A stretch of 64,000 bases of DNA from Pseudomonadota bacterium (GTDB taxonomy: Bacteria > Myxococcota_A > UBA796 > CAJQPC01). Within the stretch, counting starts at the first letter, position 1; every line of letters begins with the position of its first letter. The DNA lies in NCBI GenBank assembly GCA_024228935.1, contig JAAESX010000091.1, positions 186,001 through 250,000 of the forward strand, given 5' to 3'. The translations under genes were made by a program, and so were the position numbers. Of this stretch, positions 39,618 through 48,757 are shown in pieces. A model generated the notes under the pieces. That model searched no databases, was not told the origin of the DNA, and saw only the letters and a program-made list of their open reading frames with translations.

Positions 39618-40601
39618 TTAACGCGCGGGCCCCAAACCGATGGCGCCACGGACGCGCGACATCGTGTGCTGGGCGATTCCGCGAGCCTTTTCAGCGCCTT
39701 GGGCGAGCACCCGATCGACCTGCTCCGGGTCGGCCGAGAGCTCGGCGTACCTCTCGCGCGGTTCGGCGAGGAACCGATCCATCGCCTCGAACAGGGCCTG
39801 TTTTGCATGCCCGTACCCGAGCCCACCGGCGCGATACCGATCGGCCAGGTCCGCCTGTTCGTCCGCAGTGGCGAAGAGCTCGTACAGCGCGAACACGTTG
39901 CAGGACCCCGGATCCTTGGCCTCGTCGACGCCCTTGCTGTCCGTCACGATCTTCATGACGAGCTTTCGGAGCTTCTTCGGCGGCAGGAACAGAGGCAGCG
40001 TGTTGCCGTAGGACTTCGACATCTTGCGGCCGTCTAGCCCGGGCACCGTGGCGACCTCGGCCTTGATGAGCGGCTCGGGCAGCACGAAGATCTCGGCGCC
40101 GTAGCGATGGTTCATCCCCGCCGCCATGTCCCGCGCCATCTCGACGTGCTGCTTCTGGTCCTTGCCGACCGGAACCGCGTGCGAGTCGTAGATGAGGATG
40201 TCTGCCGCCATGAGGATGGGGTAGTTGAAGGTCCCCGCGTTGATCTCCCGGCCCGCATCCCGAGCCGCTTTGTAGGCATGTGCCCGCTCGAGCACACCCG
40301 TGTTCACGTGGCAGCCGAGGATCCACGACAGCTCGCAGACCTCGGGCACGTCCTGCTGCAGGAAGAGAGAGGTCACGTCCGGGTCCAGGCCGAAGGCGAG
40401 GAACGAGAGCGCGGCCTCGCGCTGGTAGTCGCGAAGGAGCGTGGCGTCCTTCGTGCTGGTGAGCGCGTGGTAGCTGGCGATGAAGTAGAACGGCTCGTGC
40501 GTCTCCTGGAGTTGGAGCGCAGGCTCGATCATGCCTTTCAGGTTGCCGATGTGGGGCACTCCGGACGGCTGGATGCCGGTGAGCGCGCGTTTGCGGGCCA
40601 T
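39618..40601 (-). CDS. trpS: tryptophan--tRNA ligase
   Basis: ALTGIQPSGVPHIGNLKGMIEPALQLQ...KDQKQHVEMARDMA...PGLDGRKMSKSYGNTLPLF (KMSKS). Confidence 0.93.
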   Translation of the reverse strand: MARKRALTGIQPSGVPHIGNLKGMIEPALQLQETHEPFYFIASYHALTSTKDATLLRDYQREAALSFLAFGLDPDVTSLFLQQDVPEVCELSWILGCHVNTGVLERAHAYKAARDAGREINAGTFNYPILMAADILIYDSHAVPVGKDQKQHVEMARDMAAGMNHRYGAEIFVLPEPLIKAEVATVPGLDGRKMSKSYGNTLPLFLPPKKLRKLVMKIVTDSKGVDEAKDPGSCNVFALYELFATADEQADLADRYRAGGLGYGHAKQALFEAMDRFLAEPRERYAELSADPEQVDRVLAQGAEKARGIAQHTMSRVRGAIGLGPAR

Positions 40602-40672
40602 GTCTTCCTCTCCAAGGGCTGGCAGCCGCTGTGTTTAGCCACCACCTCGGCTGAGGCAAGGTAGATTTCGCC

Positions 40673-41977
40673 ATGCTTCTTCTTCTGCTCGCCTGCAACG
40701 GCAACGAAAACGACTCGGGCCCCGAGGTCGACACCTCGGTTCCGGTCGACGACACCTGCGAGACCGACGACGACTGCAGCAGCACCCAGATCTGCGAGGA
40801 CGAGGACTGCGTCACCGGGGACCGGAACAACAGCATCGACGAGGCCGAGTCGATCCTCTGGGACAACCCGGTCGGCGGTACGCTGGAGACCGACGGGGAC
40901 CAGGACTTCTACGCGTTCACGGCCGAAGGTGGCGAGTACATCCGCGTCCAGACCACCTCGGACGACGAGGAGATGGACACCATCGTCTCGCTCTACACAC
41001 CCTCGGGCAAGCTGCACGCCCAGGAGAACGACCACGCCCTCGGCTCGGTCCAGACCTACGACACCGTGCTGTACGCCTACCTGCCGACCGCGGGTGACTA
41101 CACGCTGCTGGTCGAGGACGTCGAGGGCAACGGCGCCACGAGCTTCGACTACGAGCTCGAGCTGACGGAGTTCAACAACTACGTCCAAGAGGACGACTCC
41201 TCTGGCTCAGCCGGCGAGGAGATCGACGTCGAGGCCGGCTACTTCTACGCGGTCGGCTTCGTGCTCGACGAGGACAGCGACAAGGACTGGATCCAGCTCA
41301 ACCTCCCCTACGACGAGTGCCCGGTGCTCGTGACCGGCCCCACCTACCCGCTCAACAGCGACGCGACGCCGGTCGTGGACCTGTACGACCACGACGGCGA
41401 GCTGCTGCTTCGGAAGTCCGAGCCCGTGCCCGGAGACGACGCCTTCTACTTCGAGGTCGACGGGGGCACAGCCCTCATCGGCGTCGAGGACGCGTCCGGG
41501 GGCGGCAGCGCCGACCACTGGGGCTTCGTCTACGTGCGCGTCTACGACCAAGGCTACCACTACCCGTACGAGCAGGAGCCCAACGACGACGACTCCGAGG
41601 CCTCGAACATCGAGTTCACCTGGGAGGGCGTCGAGGGCGACAAGCTCGGGACCGGCCTGGTCTGGGGAATCATGGACTTCGAGGACGACGAGGACTGGTT
41701 CGCCGTGGACGTCGAGGACGGCAACTACCTGTACGTCAACGGCACGGCCGACAGCTTCGGCTCGCTGATCGACGCCGAGGCCACGCTCTGGAACGACCAG
41801 CTCGAGGTCGTCGCGTCCGGCGACTCGACCGGGCAGGACGACAACTTCAGTGACATCGGACAGCTCGGCCCGCTCGACGGCGGCACCTACTACATCCAGA
41901 TCACCGACGACAACGCGGGCGAGGGGCAGGCGACCTACTACCGGTTCACCGCCTTCCAGTCCGACTACTCCTTCTAG
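40673..41977 (+). CDS. lipoprotein with PPC (pre-peptidase C-terminal)-like domains
   Basis: MLLLLLACNGNEND; ESILWDNPVGGTLETDGDQDFYAFTAEGGEYIRVQTTSDDEEMDTIVSLYTPSGKLHAQ...LYAYLPTAGDYTLLVEDV. Confidence 0.75.
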   Translation: MLLLLLACNGNENDSGPEVDTSVPVDDTCETDDDCSSTQICEDEDCVTGDRNNSIDEAESILWDNPVGGTLETDGDQDFYAFTAEGGEYIRVQTTSDDEEMDTIVSLYTPSGKLHAQENDHALGSVQTYDTVLYAYLPTAGDYTLLVEDVEGNGATSFDYELELTEFNNYVQEDDSSGSAGEEIDVEAGYFYAVGFVLDEDSDKDWIQLNLPYDECPVLVTGPTYPLNSDATPVVDLYDHDGELLLRKSEPVPGDDAFYFEVDGGTALIGVEDASGGGSADHWGFVYVRVYDQGYHYPYEQEPNDDDSEASNIEFTWEGVEGDKLGTGLVWGIMDFEDDEDWFAVDVEDGNYLYVNGTADSFGSLIDAEATLWNDQLEVVASGDSTGQDDNFSDIGQLGPLDGGTYYIQITDDNAGEGQATYYRFTAFQSDYSF

Positions 41978-41979
41978 AC

Positions 41980-43107
41980 GTGCTGGACGACCTGCGGGAG
42001 GCCGCCAGGAGCCTCCCGGCGTGCATCGTGTCCTCAGCGCTGATCTGCTGGGGGTTCACCGGCTCGCCCGGGGTGGGCCTGGTCCTCGGGACCATCGCTG
42101 CGGGCGCCCGCGTGGGGCCGGTCGCGGGCGGAGTCTTCGCCGCCTGTGGGCTCCTGCTGGGCGGCTTCATCGGCCCCATCGTGTGGGCTCCGGAGAACCT
42201 GGCGCTGCTGATTGTGGGCGCGGCGCTGGGGGCCGTCGAGCTCTGGCGGAGTCGCCAGCGCTGGCTGATCAGCGTGGTCATCCTGGGCGGCCTCGCGGCC
42301 TACGAGCCGACCCGGGTCTGGGCGCTCGGCATCGTCGTCGGCATGATCGGTGGCCGGCTGGCGCTCCCCGAGCGGGTCGAGGTCTGGGCGCTGCGTGCGT
42401 TCGTGGCGGCCACGGTCGTCGGGGCGACCCTGTCGGTGAACCACGGCTTCGCCCGAGCCGGCAACCCCAGCGGACGGGCCCTGCTCGTCGGCTGGGGCGC
42501 CGACGGTGAGCTGCTGGCCCCGGGACAAGAGTCCGCGTTCTGGACCTGGGGGCGCACCCCCGTGTTCCGCGCGCTGCCCGGCGGCCCGACCTTCGACGTC
42601 GTGCCGACGGGCCTCACGCTCAAGCACAGCGGCAACACGGCGGTCGACCGCGCCGAGGTCGGGGACGTCGACTGCCAAGCACTCCTCCCCGATGCGCTCA
42701 CGGGAGAGCGCCGCGCCGCCGTCCAAGCCGCGAAGGCCGGGTGCAGCCCACTCGACGAGCTCGCGACGGACCCCTTCGTCGATGCGGCGCGCGTCCTAGG
42801 CGGACAGCCGGCACACGACGCCGCGGCCATCCACTCGGTCGAGCTCGCGGAGCCGCTGGACGCGCCGTCGGCGGTCGTGCTCGCCGCGAGGGCGCGCCTG
42901 GAGAACCCTCGCCCGGCCGCGATGCAGCTGGTGGATGGCAGCCCCTACGACCGCGCCGTCCTGCTCGCCGAGCTGGGACCTGACGACCTGAACGCAATCG
43001 AGGAGCTCATCGCCACTTGGGCGAGTGAGCTCCCCGAGACGGTGCGCGGACCGTACGACCGCGCACTCGATGCCCTGGCTGCCCCTACGGCTCGACCAGG
43101 ACGTTGA
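41980..43107 (+). CDS. hypothetical membrane protein
   Basis: Multiple hydrophobic segments in the N-terminal half; GTG start. Confidence 0.6.
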   Translation: MLDDLREAARSLPACIVSSALICWGFTGSPGVGLVLGTIAAGARVGPVAGGVFAACGLLLGGFIGPIVWAPENLALLIVGAALGAVELWRSRQRWLISVVILGGLAAYEPTRVWALGIVVGMIGGRLALPERVEVWALRAFVAATVVGATLSVNHGFARAGNPSGRALLVGWGADGELLAPGQESAFWTWGRTPVFRALPGGPTFDVVPTGLTLKHSGNTAVDRAEVGDVDCQALLPDALTGERRAAVQAAKAGCSPLDELATDPFVDAARVLGGQPAHDAAAIHSVELAEPLDAPSAVVLAARARLENPRPAAMQLVDGSPYDRAVLLAELGPDDLNAIEELIATWASELPETVRGPYDRALDALAAPTARPGR

Positions 43108-43795
43108 CCGAGCGGTCCTGACGACCGACGGCGACGCCGCCCTCGCCGTACGCCGGGTCGAGGTCACCGGCGCGCGAGCGACGGATCGTGAGCGTCGCCT
43201 GGCAGGTCTCGGGCTCCGTGTCGTCTGCCCACTCGAGCGTGCCGGCCTCGAGGACCGCCGTGCCCGTGTCGCCGTCCAGCGCGACCTCTTCATTGAAGAA
43301 GCAGTCGCCGGTCACGATCAGGATCATGTCGTCGTCCGAGCCGGAGTCCTCCCACGTGATGGTGATGTCCTCCTGGGCCGAGGCGAAGGTGGTGTCGGCT
43401 TCCGGGGCGGTGAGCTCGAAGGGATCCGGCACCGTCAGCGTGGTCGCCGGCGCGCCCTCGTCGAGGGTCCGCTCGAAGCCGACCACGAAGTCGTCGGCCA
43501 GGACGGGGTCCGCGTGCTCGGCGGTGTAGCTGTACAGATCGCCGAGGCTGACCTCGATCATGTTCTGCACGTCCTCGCCGTGCGTCGACGTCAGCGCGTC
43601 GTCGCCCTCGAGGTTCATGAACGTGTTGGAGTTGCCCCCGCCGACACGGAGCACGGCGTCGGTGACGACGCTGCCCTCACCCAGGTCGGTGGCGGTGATG
43701 TCCGCGTAGACCCCGGACGTCAAGACGTCGGTGGACTCCACGCTCTCACAGGCGACCAGGCCGCCGAGTACCAGGAACAAGCTGGTGATTCTCAT
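43085..43795 (-). CDS. hypothetical lipoprotein
   Basis: MRITSLFLVLGGLVACESVES lipobox; 236 aa. Confidence 0.65.
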   Translation of the reverse strand: MRITSLFLVLGGLVACESVESTDVLTSGVYADITATDLGEGSVVTDAVLRVGGGNSNTFMNLEGDDALTSTHGEDVQNMIEVSLGDLYSYTAEHADPVLADDFVVGFERTLDEGAPATTLTVPDPFELTAPEADTTFASAQEDITITWEDSGSDDDMILIVTGDCFFNEEVALDGDTGTAVLEAGTLEWADDTEPETCQATLTIRRSRAGDLDPAYGEGGVAVGRQDRSVNVLVEP

Positions 43796-43821
43796 GATTG
43801 TCTCCTCTTGTGTTTCCCTGC

Positions 43822-44880
43822 CTACGGTTCGACCCGCCGGCTTCCGGAAACCGCTAGAGAATGTGCCAGACGATCGAGGGCGTCGCGATGCGGCCCCGGT
43901 CGAAGAGCCTTCAGCGCACGCCTCGCGGCCATGCACTCCTCGACCATGAGCTTGCGCGTGGCGTACAGCCCGCCGCTCTCGACGAGGATCTCCTGCAGCG
44001 TCCGGGCGGCGAGCTCGTCCCCCTCGGCCAGCACCCGATCGAGCAGGGCATCCGCTCGAAGGTCTCGCTCCAACGCCACGATCAGCGGAAGCACCGGGCG
44101 TCCGCTCGCGGTCCGGATGGCGAGCTGGTGGGGCAGCTCCGAGGGGTCGATGGACAAGAGCCACTGATCCTCGAGGGCATGCCAGGCGATACCCATGTGG
44201 CGGCCGTAGCGACCGAGCGCGCTGCTCACCTCGCGGGGCGCTCCGGCCAGGTGCCCTCCGGATCGACACGAGAAGGCGTAGACCGCACCGATGTGGGTCT
44301 CGCTGTACTCCTTCCAGTCGCGCCGGTTGGGGTCACGACCGCGCAGCTCCTCGGCGAGCGTGTGCCCCTCGGTGATCTCGCGCATGGTGTCGAGGACCTC
44401 GCCGAGAAGCTCGGGTCGGCCGGTTCGAGCGACCTCGAGCGCGCGGAGGCCCAGGTGGTGGCCGCCCAGCCAGTGGGCTGCGCCGCCCAGCAGTCGACGA
44501 GCGATGCGCCGACGCCGTCCGTCCTGCCGACCGAGCGCGGCGTCGTGGACCGTGACAGCGCGATGCAGGAGCTCGGCAGAGAAGGCCGCTTCGTCCGCGT
44601 GGGCCTCCGCCCCGGCGGCTCGCGACGCCAGGATGACCAGCACGGGTCGAACTCGAGGGACACCCGGGGCGATGTGGCTCTCGGGGGAGACGCCGCCCGT
44701 CGCCACGCCGTGGCCGAGCATCAGATCGGCGACCGATCGTTCGATCCTGGAGAGCGGCACCTCGAACTCGTCGAAGGCCTTCTCGAGCTCGGTCAGGACG
44801 GGACGCGCGAGACGCTTCAGCCCGCGGTGGAGCCGGGGCCGGTAGGGAGGATCGACGGACTCGAAGGGGTCTTTGGACAA
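43822..44880 (-). CDS. polyprenyl synthetase-like protein with degenerate Asp-rich motifs
   Basis: FSAELLHRAVTVHDAALGRQDGRRRR aligns by eye to LLHxATLVHDDVxDxADxRRG; GRYGRHMGIAWHALEDQWLL aligns to GxxxGxAFQIxDDxLD. Confidence 0.6.
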   Translation of the reverse strand: MSKDPFESVDPPYRPRLHRGLKRLARPVLTELEKAFDEFEVPLSRIERSVADLMLGHGVATGGVSPESHIAPGVPRVRPVLVILASRAAGAEAHADEAAFSAELLHRAVTVHDAALGRQDGRRRRIARRLLGGAAHWLGGHHLGLRALEVARTGRPELLGEVLDTMREITEGHTLAEELRGRDPNRRDWKEYSETHIGAVYAFSCRSGGHLAGAPREVSSALGRYGRHMGIAWHALEDQWLLSIDPSELPHQLAIRTASGRPVLPLIVALERDLRADALLDRVLAEGDELAARTLQEILVESGGLYATRKLMVEECMAARRALKALRPGPHRDALDRLAHSLAVSGSRRVEP

Positions 44881-44898
44881 GCCGATCCTGAGCCAGGG

Positions 44899-45144
44899 CT
44901 AGTAGCCGCCGGTCTCCTGCCATGCGGTCTTGTTGCCGAACACCATCATCGCGATGCCAGCGAAGATCAAGGCGAACGCCATCTTCCCGAGGCCGGTGAT
45001 GGAGATGTCGGCCACGCCCGAGGCGCCGATGGTCGAGATCTGCGCTGCCATGTCGACGCCGTCGGGGCTCTCAAAGCCGAAGAGCATGAAGAGCATGCCG
45101 GTGCCGGCCAGGACGCCGCCGATGGGGATGAGGAACTTCTGCAC
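44899..45144 (-). CDS. small hypothetical membrane protein
   Basis: VQKFLIPIGGVLAGTGMLFMLFGF...GLGKMAFALIFAGIAMMVFGNKTAW. Confidence 0.55.
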   Translation of the reverse strand: MQKFLIPIGGVLAGTGMLFMLFGFESPDGVDMAAQISTIGASGVADISITGLGKMAFALIFAGIAMMVFGNKTAWQETGGY

Positions 45145-45213
45145 GTCAACTCCCAGTGGGACGGCGTGTCTATCCCCCAGGCCTGACGCCAGCAAGAGCG
45201 TTAGGTCCGGCCA

Positions 45214-45636
45214 GTGATGCCGCGAGTCGAGCTGATCGGCGCCTCGGGGCGCCTTCGATGGAATGGACACCTGCGACTGTCCGTCGGTTCCGGCGACATC
45301 CGGGGGACCGTGGCGGTCCGCCTGGGTGCCGGCAAGCCCCCGGTCGAGGCCTGGGAAGCCCTGTCCAGCCTGGCCTCGCAGCTCGGCGGGTGCACCGGCG
45401 ACACGCCACAGGCGCTCGTCGAGAGCGTGGTCTCGGTCCTCGACGCACTCGGGGCGGATGACCTGGCCGCCGTCGTCGCCGCGACGGACGCCGAAGGATC
45501 GATGTGGCTCGGCCGAGGACTCGACGCCGTCCGGATCGAAGGGCAGCCGAGCGAGGTGCCCGAGACGCCGACCCCGCTCGAGGGCGATCTCGTCGGGCTC
45601 GGCCACGGGGACACGGCCCCGGCGGAGTGGACATGA
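45214..45636 (+). CDS. hypothetical protein
   Basis: 140 aa, overlaps next CDS start; TAGGTC 6 nt upstream. Confidence 0.5.
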   Translation: MMPRVELIGASGRLRWNGHLRLSVGSGDIRGTVAVRLGAGKPPVEAWEALSSLASQLGGCTGDTPQALVESVVSVLDALGADDLAAVVAATDAEGSMWLGRGLDAVRIEGQPSEVPETPTPLEGDLVGLGHGDTAPAEWT

Positions 45637-46382
45637 GCGTGCTGTCCGGCGACCTGTCCGAGGTCCTGCTCCCGCGCGACCTGGAGCTGCTCCGCGACGC
45701 GGCGACAGACGGCTCCGACAACGGCGCAGACCTGCGTCCCATGTACGAGGCGCTGGCAGCGACGGACCCCGTCGCCCTCGTCGACCTGGTGATGGGCCCG
45801 CGGGCCGTCCGAGGGGACGCGGCGATCGACGCCGCCCTGGCCGTGGTCACGACGCTCGAGTCCGCCTCGTCCCCGGCCGCGCTGTTCCGACGCCTCGCCG
45901 ATCTCGCCCCCCAGCGGGCCACGGACGTGCTGGCTGTCGCCGCCACACGCCACCCCGGCGCCGGCTGGATCCTGCCGCTCGCCGAAAAGGTCGAGACCCC
46001 GGTCGGTGCGCTCCAGCTCGCCGCCGCCGTGGACCACCCGGCCTTCTCGAGCGTCTGCGCCGCCCACGCGGCCCGCGGCCATTGCGGGGCGCTCATCGGT
46101 GTGGCCGCGCTCGGCCGTCCCGAGCCCACCGCCCACCTCGCAGCGGCAGGGCACGAAGCCGAGGCCGTGGACGCGGCCGCCGCTGCGCTGCTCCAGAGCC
46201 CCGACTGCCGCATCGTTCCTTGGCTCGCCGCCGCCTGCGGGCCCGAGTCCGAGGGCCTGTTCCGACGCATCCTCACGCGCCTCACGACGCGAGAAGCGGT
46301 GGAAGCGATGCAAGAAGACCTCGCTCCCTTCCCACACACAGCGCAACTGTTCCGCCTCGTCCGGGCCGGACTCCGCTCCTGA
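45633..46382 (+). CDS. hypothetical Ala-rich helical (HEAT-like) protein
   Basis: 249 aa, overlapping start with previous CDS. Confidence 0.5.
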   Translation: MSVLSGDLSEVLLPRDLELLRDAATDGSDNGADLRPMYEALAATDPVALVDLVMGPRAVRGDAAIDAALAVVTTLESASSPAALFRRLADLAPQRATDVLAVAATRHPGAGWILPLAEKVETPVGALQLAAAVDHPAFSSVCAAHAARGHCGALIGVAALGRPEPTAHLAAAGHEAEAVDAAAAALLQSPDCRIVPWLAAACGPESEGLFRRILTRLTTREAVEAMQEDLAPFPHTAQLFRLVRAGLRS

Positions 46383-46400
46383 AGGATTACGATCCCGCCG

Positions 46401-48428
46401 ATGTCCGAAACACACGCCAGCTACTGCCGCGCCTGCGAAGGCATGTGCGGGGTCCATGCCGACGTCGAGGCCGGCCGGATCGCCGGGCTCGCCGGCGACC
46501 CTGACAACCCGATGTCCGCCGGACACCTTTGCGGTGTCGGACGCGCGACCGCCGCGGTCCAGCGCGACTTCGAGACGCCACTCAAGCGCGTCGGTGACGC
46601 CTTCCAGCCCATCGGGTGGGATCAGGCGCTCGCCGAGATCGGCGACCGCATCGGCGCACTGCGTCGCTCGGAGGGGCCCCGCAGCGTCGGCCTCTACGCC
46701 GGCGGCGCCCTGGCGTACGACCACCCGGGTGTCTTGCGCACCGCGGCGTTCGCCTTCGGCATGGGGACGCCGAACCTGTTCTCCGAGCTCGCGATGTACG
46801 GCGCGAGCAAGCTCTACGCGACCGAGCTGGTCTGCCGCACGCCGATGGCGCTGCAGGCCGACGTCGGGCGCAGCCACTACACGATCCTCATCGGCGGGGA
46901 CCAGGGCGCGGCTCACTGGGGCCCGATGCAGGCCGGCACAATCCACCACCAGGCCCTGGACTACTTCCGCAAGCGGCGGAAGGGCACAAAGCTGGTGGTC
47001 GTCGACTCACGGGAGAGTGAGCTCTCCCGCGACGCAGACAGCCACGTGCGCCTGCGGCCGGGGACCGAGGTCTTCTACATGCTGGGCCTCGCCCACGCGA
47101 CCCTCGAGAACCGCTGGATCGATGAGCAGTACGTCGCCGACTACACCAAGAACATGGAGCAGGCGCGCCGCTGGCTCGAGCCCTGGACCCCCACGCGTTG
47201 CGCGGAGATCTGCGGCATCGATGTCGGAGACCTGGCGGGCGTCGGGCTGAAGTACGGCCGCTCGGCGATGAGCACGGTCGTCCCCTCCCCCACGCTGCTC
47301 CAGTCCCGCCACGGCGCCGTCGCGGCCTGGGCCTGGCTCGTGCATGCCGCGCTCTCGGCGAACCTCCTGCGTCCGGGCGGCCTCTACGAGAGCGGCGGTC
47401 TGCTCGACCTCCACACCATCTGGGGAAGCCTGCCGGTCGCCGGCGCCCCCGAGACCAGCGTGCGCGGCTTCCGCAGCCTGCTCGCCCAGGCTCCGGGGAC
47501 GGCGATGGCCGAGGAGATCCTCGACGCCAGCGAGCCCATCAAGGCACTCATCACCCTGTCCGGCTGCCCGCTGAACGAGCTGCCCGGGCGCCAGCGGGTG
47601 GGTCAGGCGCTCGACGCGCTCGAGCTGCTGGTCGTCGTCGACCATCAGGACAGCCCGACGGCCCAGAAGGCCGACTACATCCTTCCGAACACGCACTTCT
47701 GGCAGCGGGCGGACCTGCACCTGCTGGACCACGCCATCCTGCCGTCGCGGTTCACCCAGGCCACTGACGCGCTGGTCGACGCCGGGGATGCCCGCGACAC
47801 CTCGGACATCCTGGTGAGCTTGTTCTCGGCGGCTTCGCCTCCCTTGCGCGGTGGCGCCTGGGGACGCCACCTCAAGCTCCTGGGACGCACGGTCGCTGGC
47901 GGTGACCTGGACGGGTGGATCGACGAGGCCCTCGACTGGGCGGGCCTGCCCGACCGCGATGCCCTCGCCGCGAACCCACTGGACGACGGCGAGACCGACC
48001 GCGCCGAGTGGCGCATCGGTGGCGAGGACGAGCTCCTGGACCTGGCCCCCGAGCCCCTCGGCGAGGCCGTCCGTCGCATCACGGCCCCCACCATCGGCGG
48101 CGACTGGCCGCTGTTCCTGACCACCGCGGCGGCCTGGCCCGGCGGCTACGGGTGGCGCTACCGAGCCGACGACGCCGTCGAGCCCGGCATCCGCGTGCAC
48201 CCGGACTCCGGGCTGAAGGAGGGCGAGCAGGTCGTCCTCGAGACTGCGAACGGCTCGGTCGAAGGGCCCGTGCACCTGGACGCGTCGGTGCACCCCGAGG
48301 GCGTGCTGGTTCCGTGGGGCTGGGCAGTGCCGGCCGGCGAGCTCGTCGGAACCGAAGACATCTGCCCGCTGTCGGGTAGTCCGGAGCAGGCAGGCCTCCC
48401 CTGCCGGATCCGCGGCGTGGGCGGTTAG
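46401..48428 (+). CDS. molybdopterin-dependent oxidoreductase (DMSO reductase/FDH superfamily) with N-terminal 4Fe-4S motif
   Basis: SYCRACEGMCGVHADVEAGRIAGLAGDPDNPMSAGHLCGVG; GWDQALAEIGDRIGALR; GCPLNELPGRQRVGQAL; ADYILPNTHFWQRADLHL. Confidence 0.85.
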   Translation: MSETHASYCRACEGMCGVHADVEAGRIAGLAGDPDNPMSAGHLCGVGRATAAVQRDFETPLKRVGDAFQPIGWDQALAEIGDRIGALRRSEGPRSVGLYAGGALAYDHPGVLRTAAFAFGMGTPNLFSELAMYGASKLYATELVCRTPMALQADVGRSHYTILIGGDQGAAHWGPMQAGTIHHQALDYFRKRRKGTKLVVVDSRESELSRDADSHVRLRPGTEVFYMLGLAHATLENRWIDEQYVADYTKNMEQARRWLEPWTPTRCAEICGIDVGDLAGVGLKYGRSAMSTVVPSPTLLQSRHGAVAAWAWLVHAALSANLLRPGGLYESGGLLDLHTIWGSLPVAGAPETSVRGFRSLLAQAPGTAMAEEILDASEPIKALITLSGCPLNELPGRQRVGQALDALELLVVVDHQDSPTAQKADYILPNTHFWQRADLHLLDHAILPSRFTQATDALVDAGDARDTSDILVSLFSAASPPLRGGAWGRHLKLLGRTVAGGDLDGWIDEALDWAGLPDRDALAANPLDDGETDRAEWRIGGEDELLDLAPEPLGEAVRRITAPTIGGDWPLFLTTAAAWPGGYGWRYRADDAVEPGIRVHPDSGLKEGEQVVLETANGSVEGPVHLDASVHPEGVLVPWGWAVPAGELVGTEDICPLSGSPEQAGLPCRIRGVGG

Positions 48429-48451
48429 GCTCCGGTCAGAGGAAGACTCCA

Positions 48452-48751
48452 ATGCTCTTGATGCTCGCGCTCGCCTGTTCGTCCGATGAGCCCGTCGCCC
48501 CCCCTGCTCCGGCCCCGCCGCCTGCAGAGGAGAAGATCGTCCTCGAGGAGGTCACCGAGGCCGCCCCGCCGGCCGAAGAGCCGACGACCGTGACCCCGAG
48601 CACCTCGGGCGCGCCCACCCTGGGGGGTGGTCCTCCGCAGCTCGGAGCTCCCGGCGGCAGCTTCGGACTCTCCGGCCCGCCCACCCTCGGCGGCTCGGGA
48701 ACCGGCGCTCCCGGCGGCCTGGCCGCCCCGCCGAAGCTCGGCGACAAGTAG
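48452..48751 (+). CDS. small Pro/Gly-rich lipoprotein
   Basis: MLLMLALACSSDEPVAPPAPAPPP; repeats PTLGGGPPQLGAPGG / PPTLGGSGTGAPGG. Confidence 0.55.
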   Translation: MLLMLALACSSDEPVAPPAPAPPPAEEKIVLEEVTEAAPPAEEPTTVTPSTSGAPTLGGGPPQLGAPGGSFGLSGPPTLGGSGTGAPGGLAAPPKLGDK

Positions 48752-48757
48752 CCGCGG

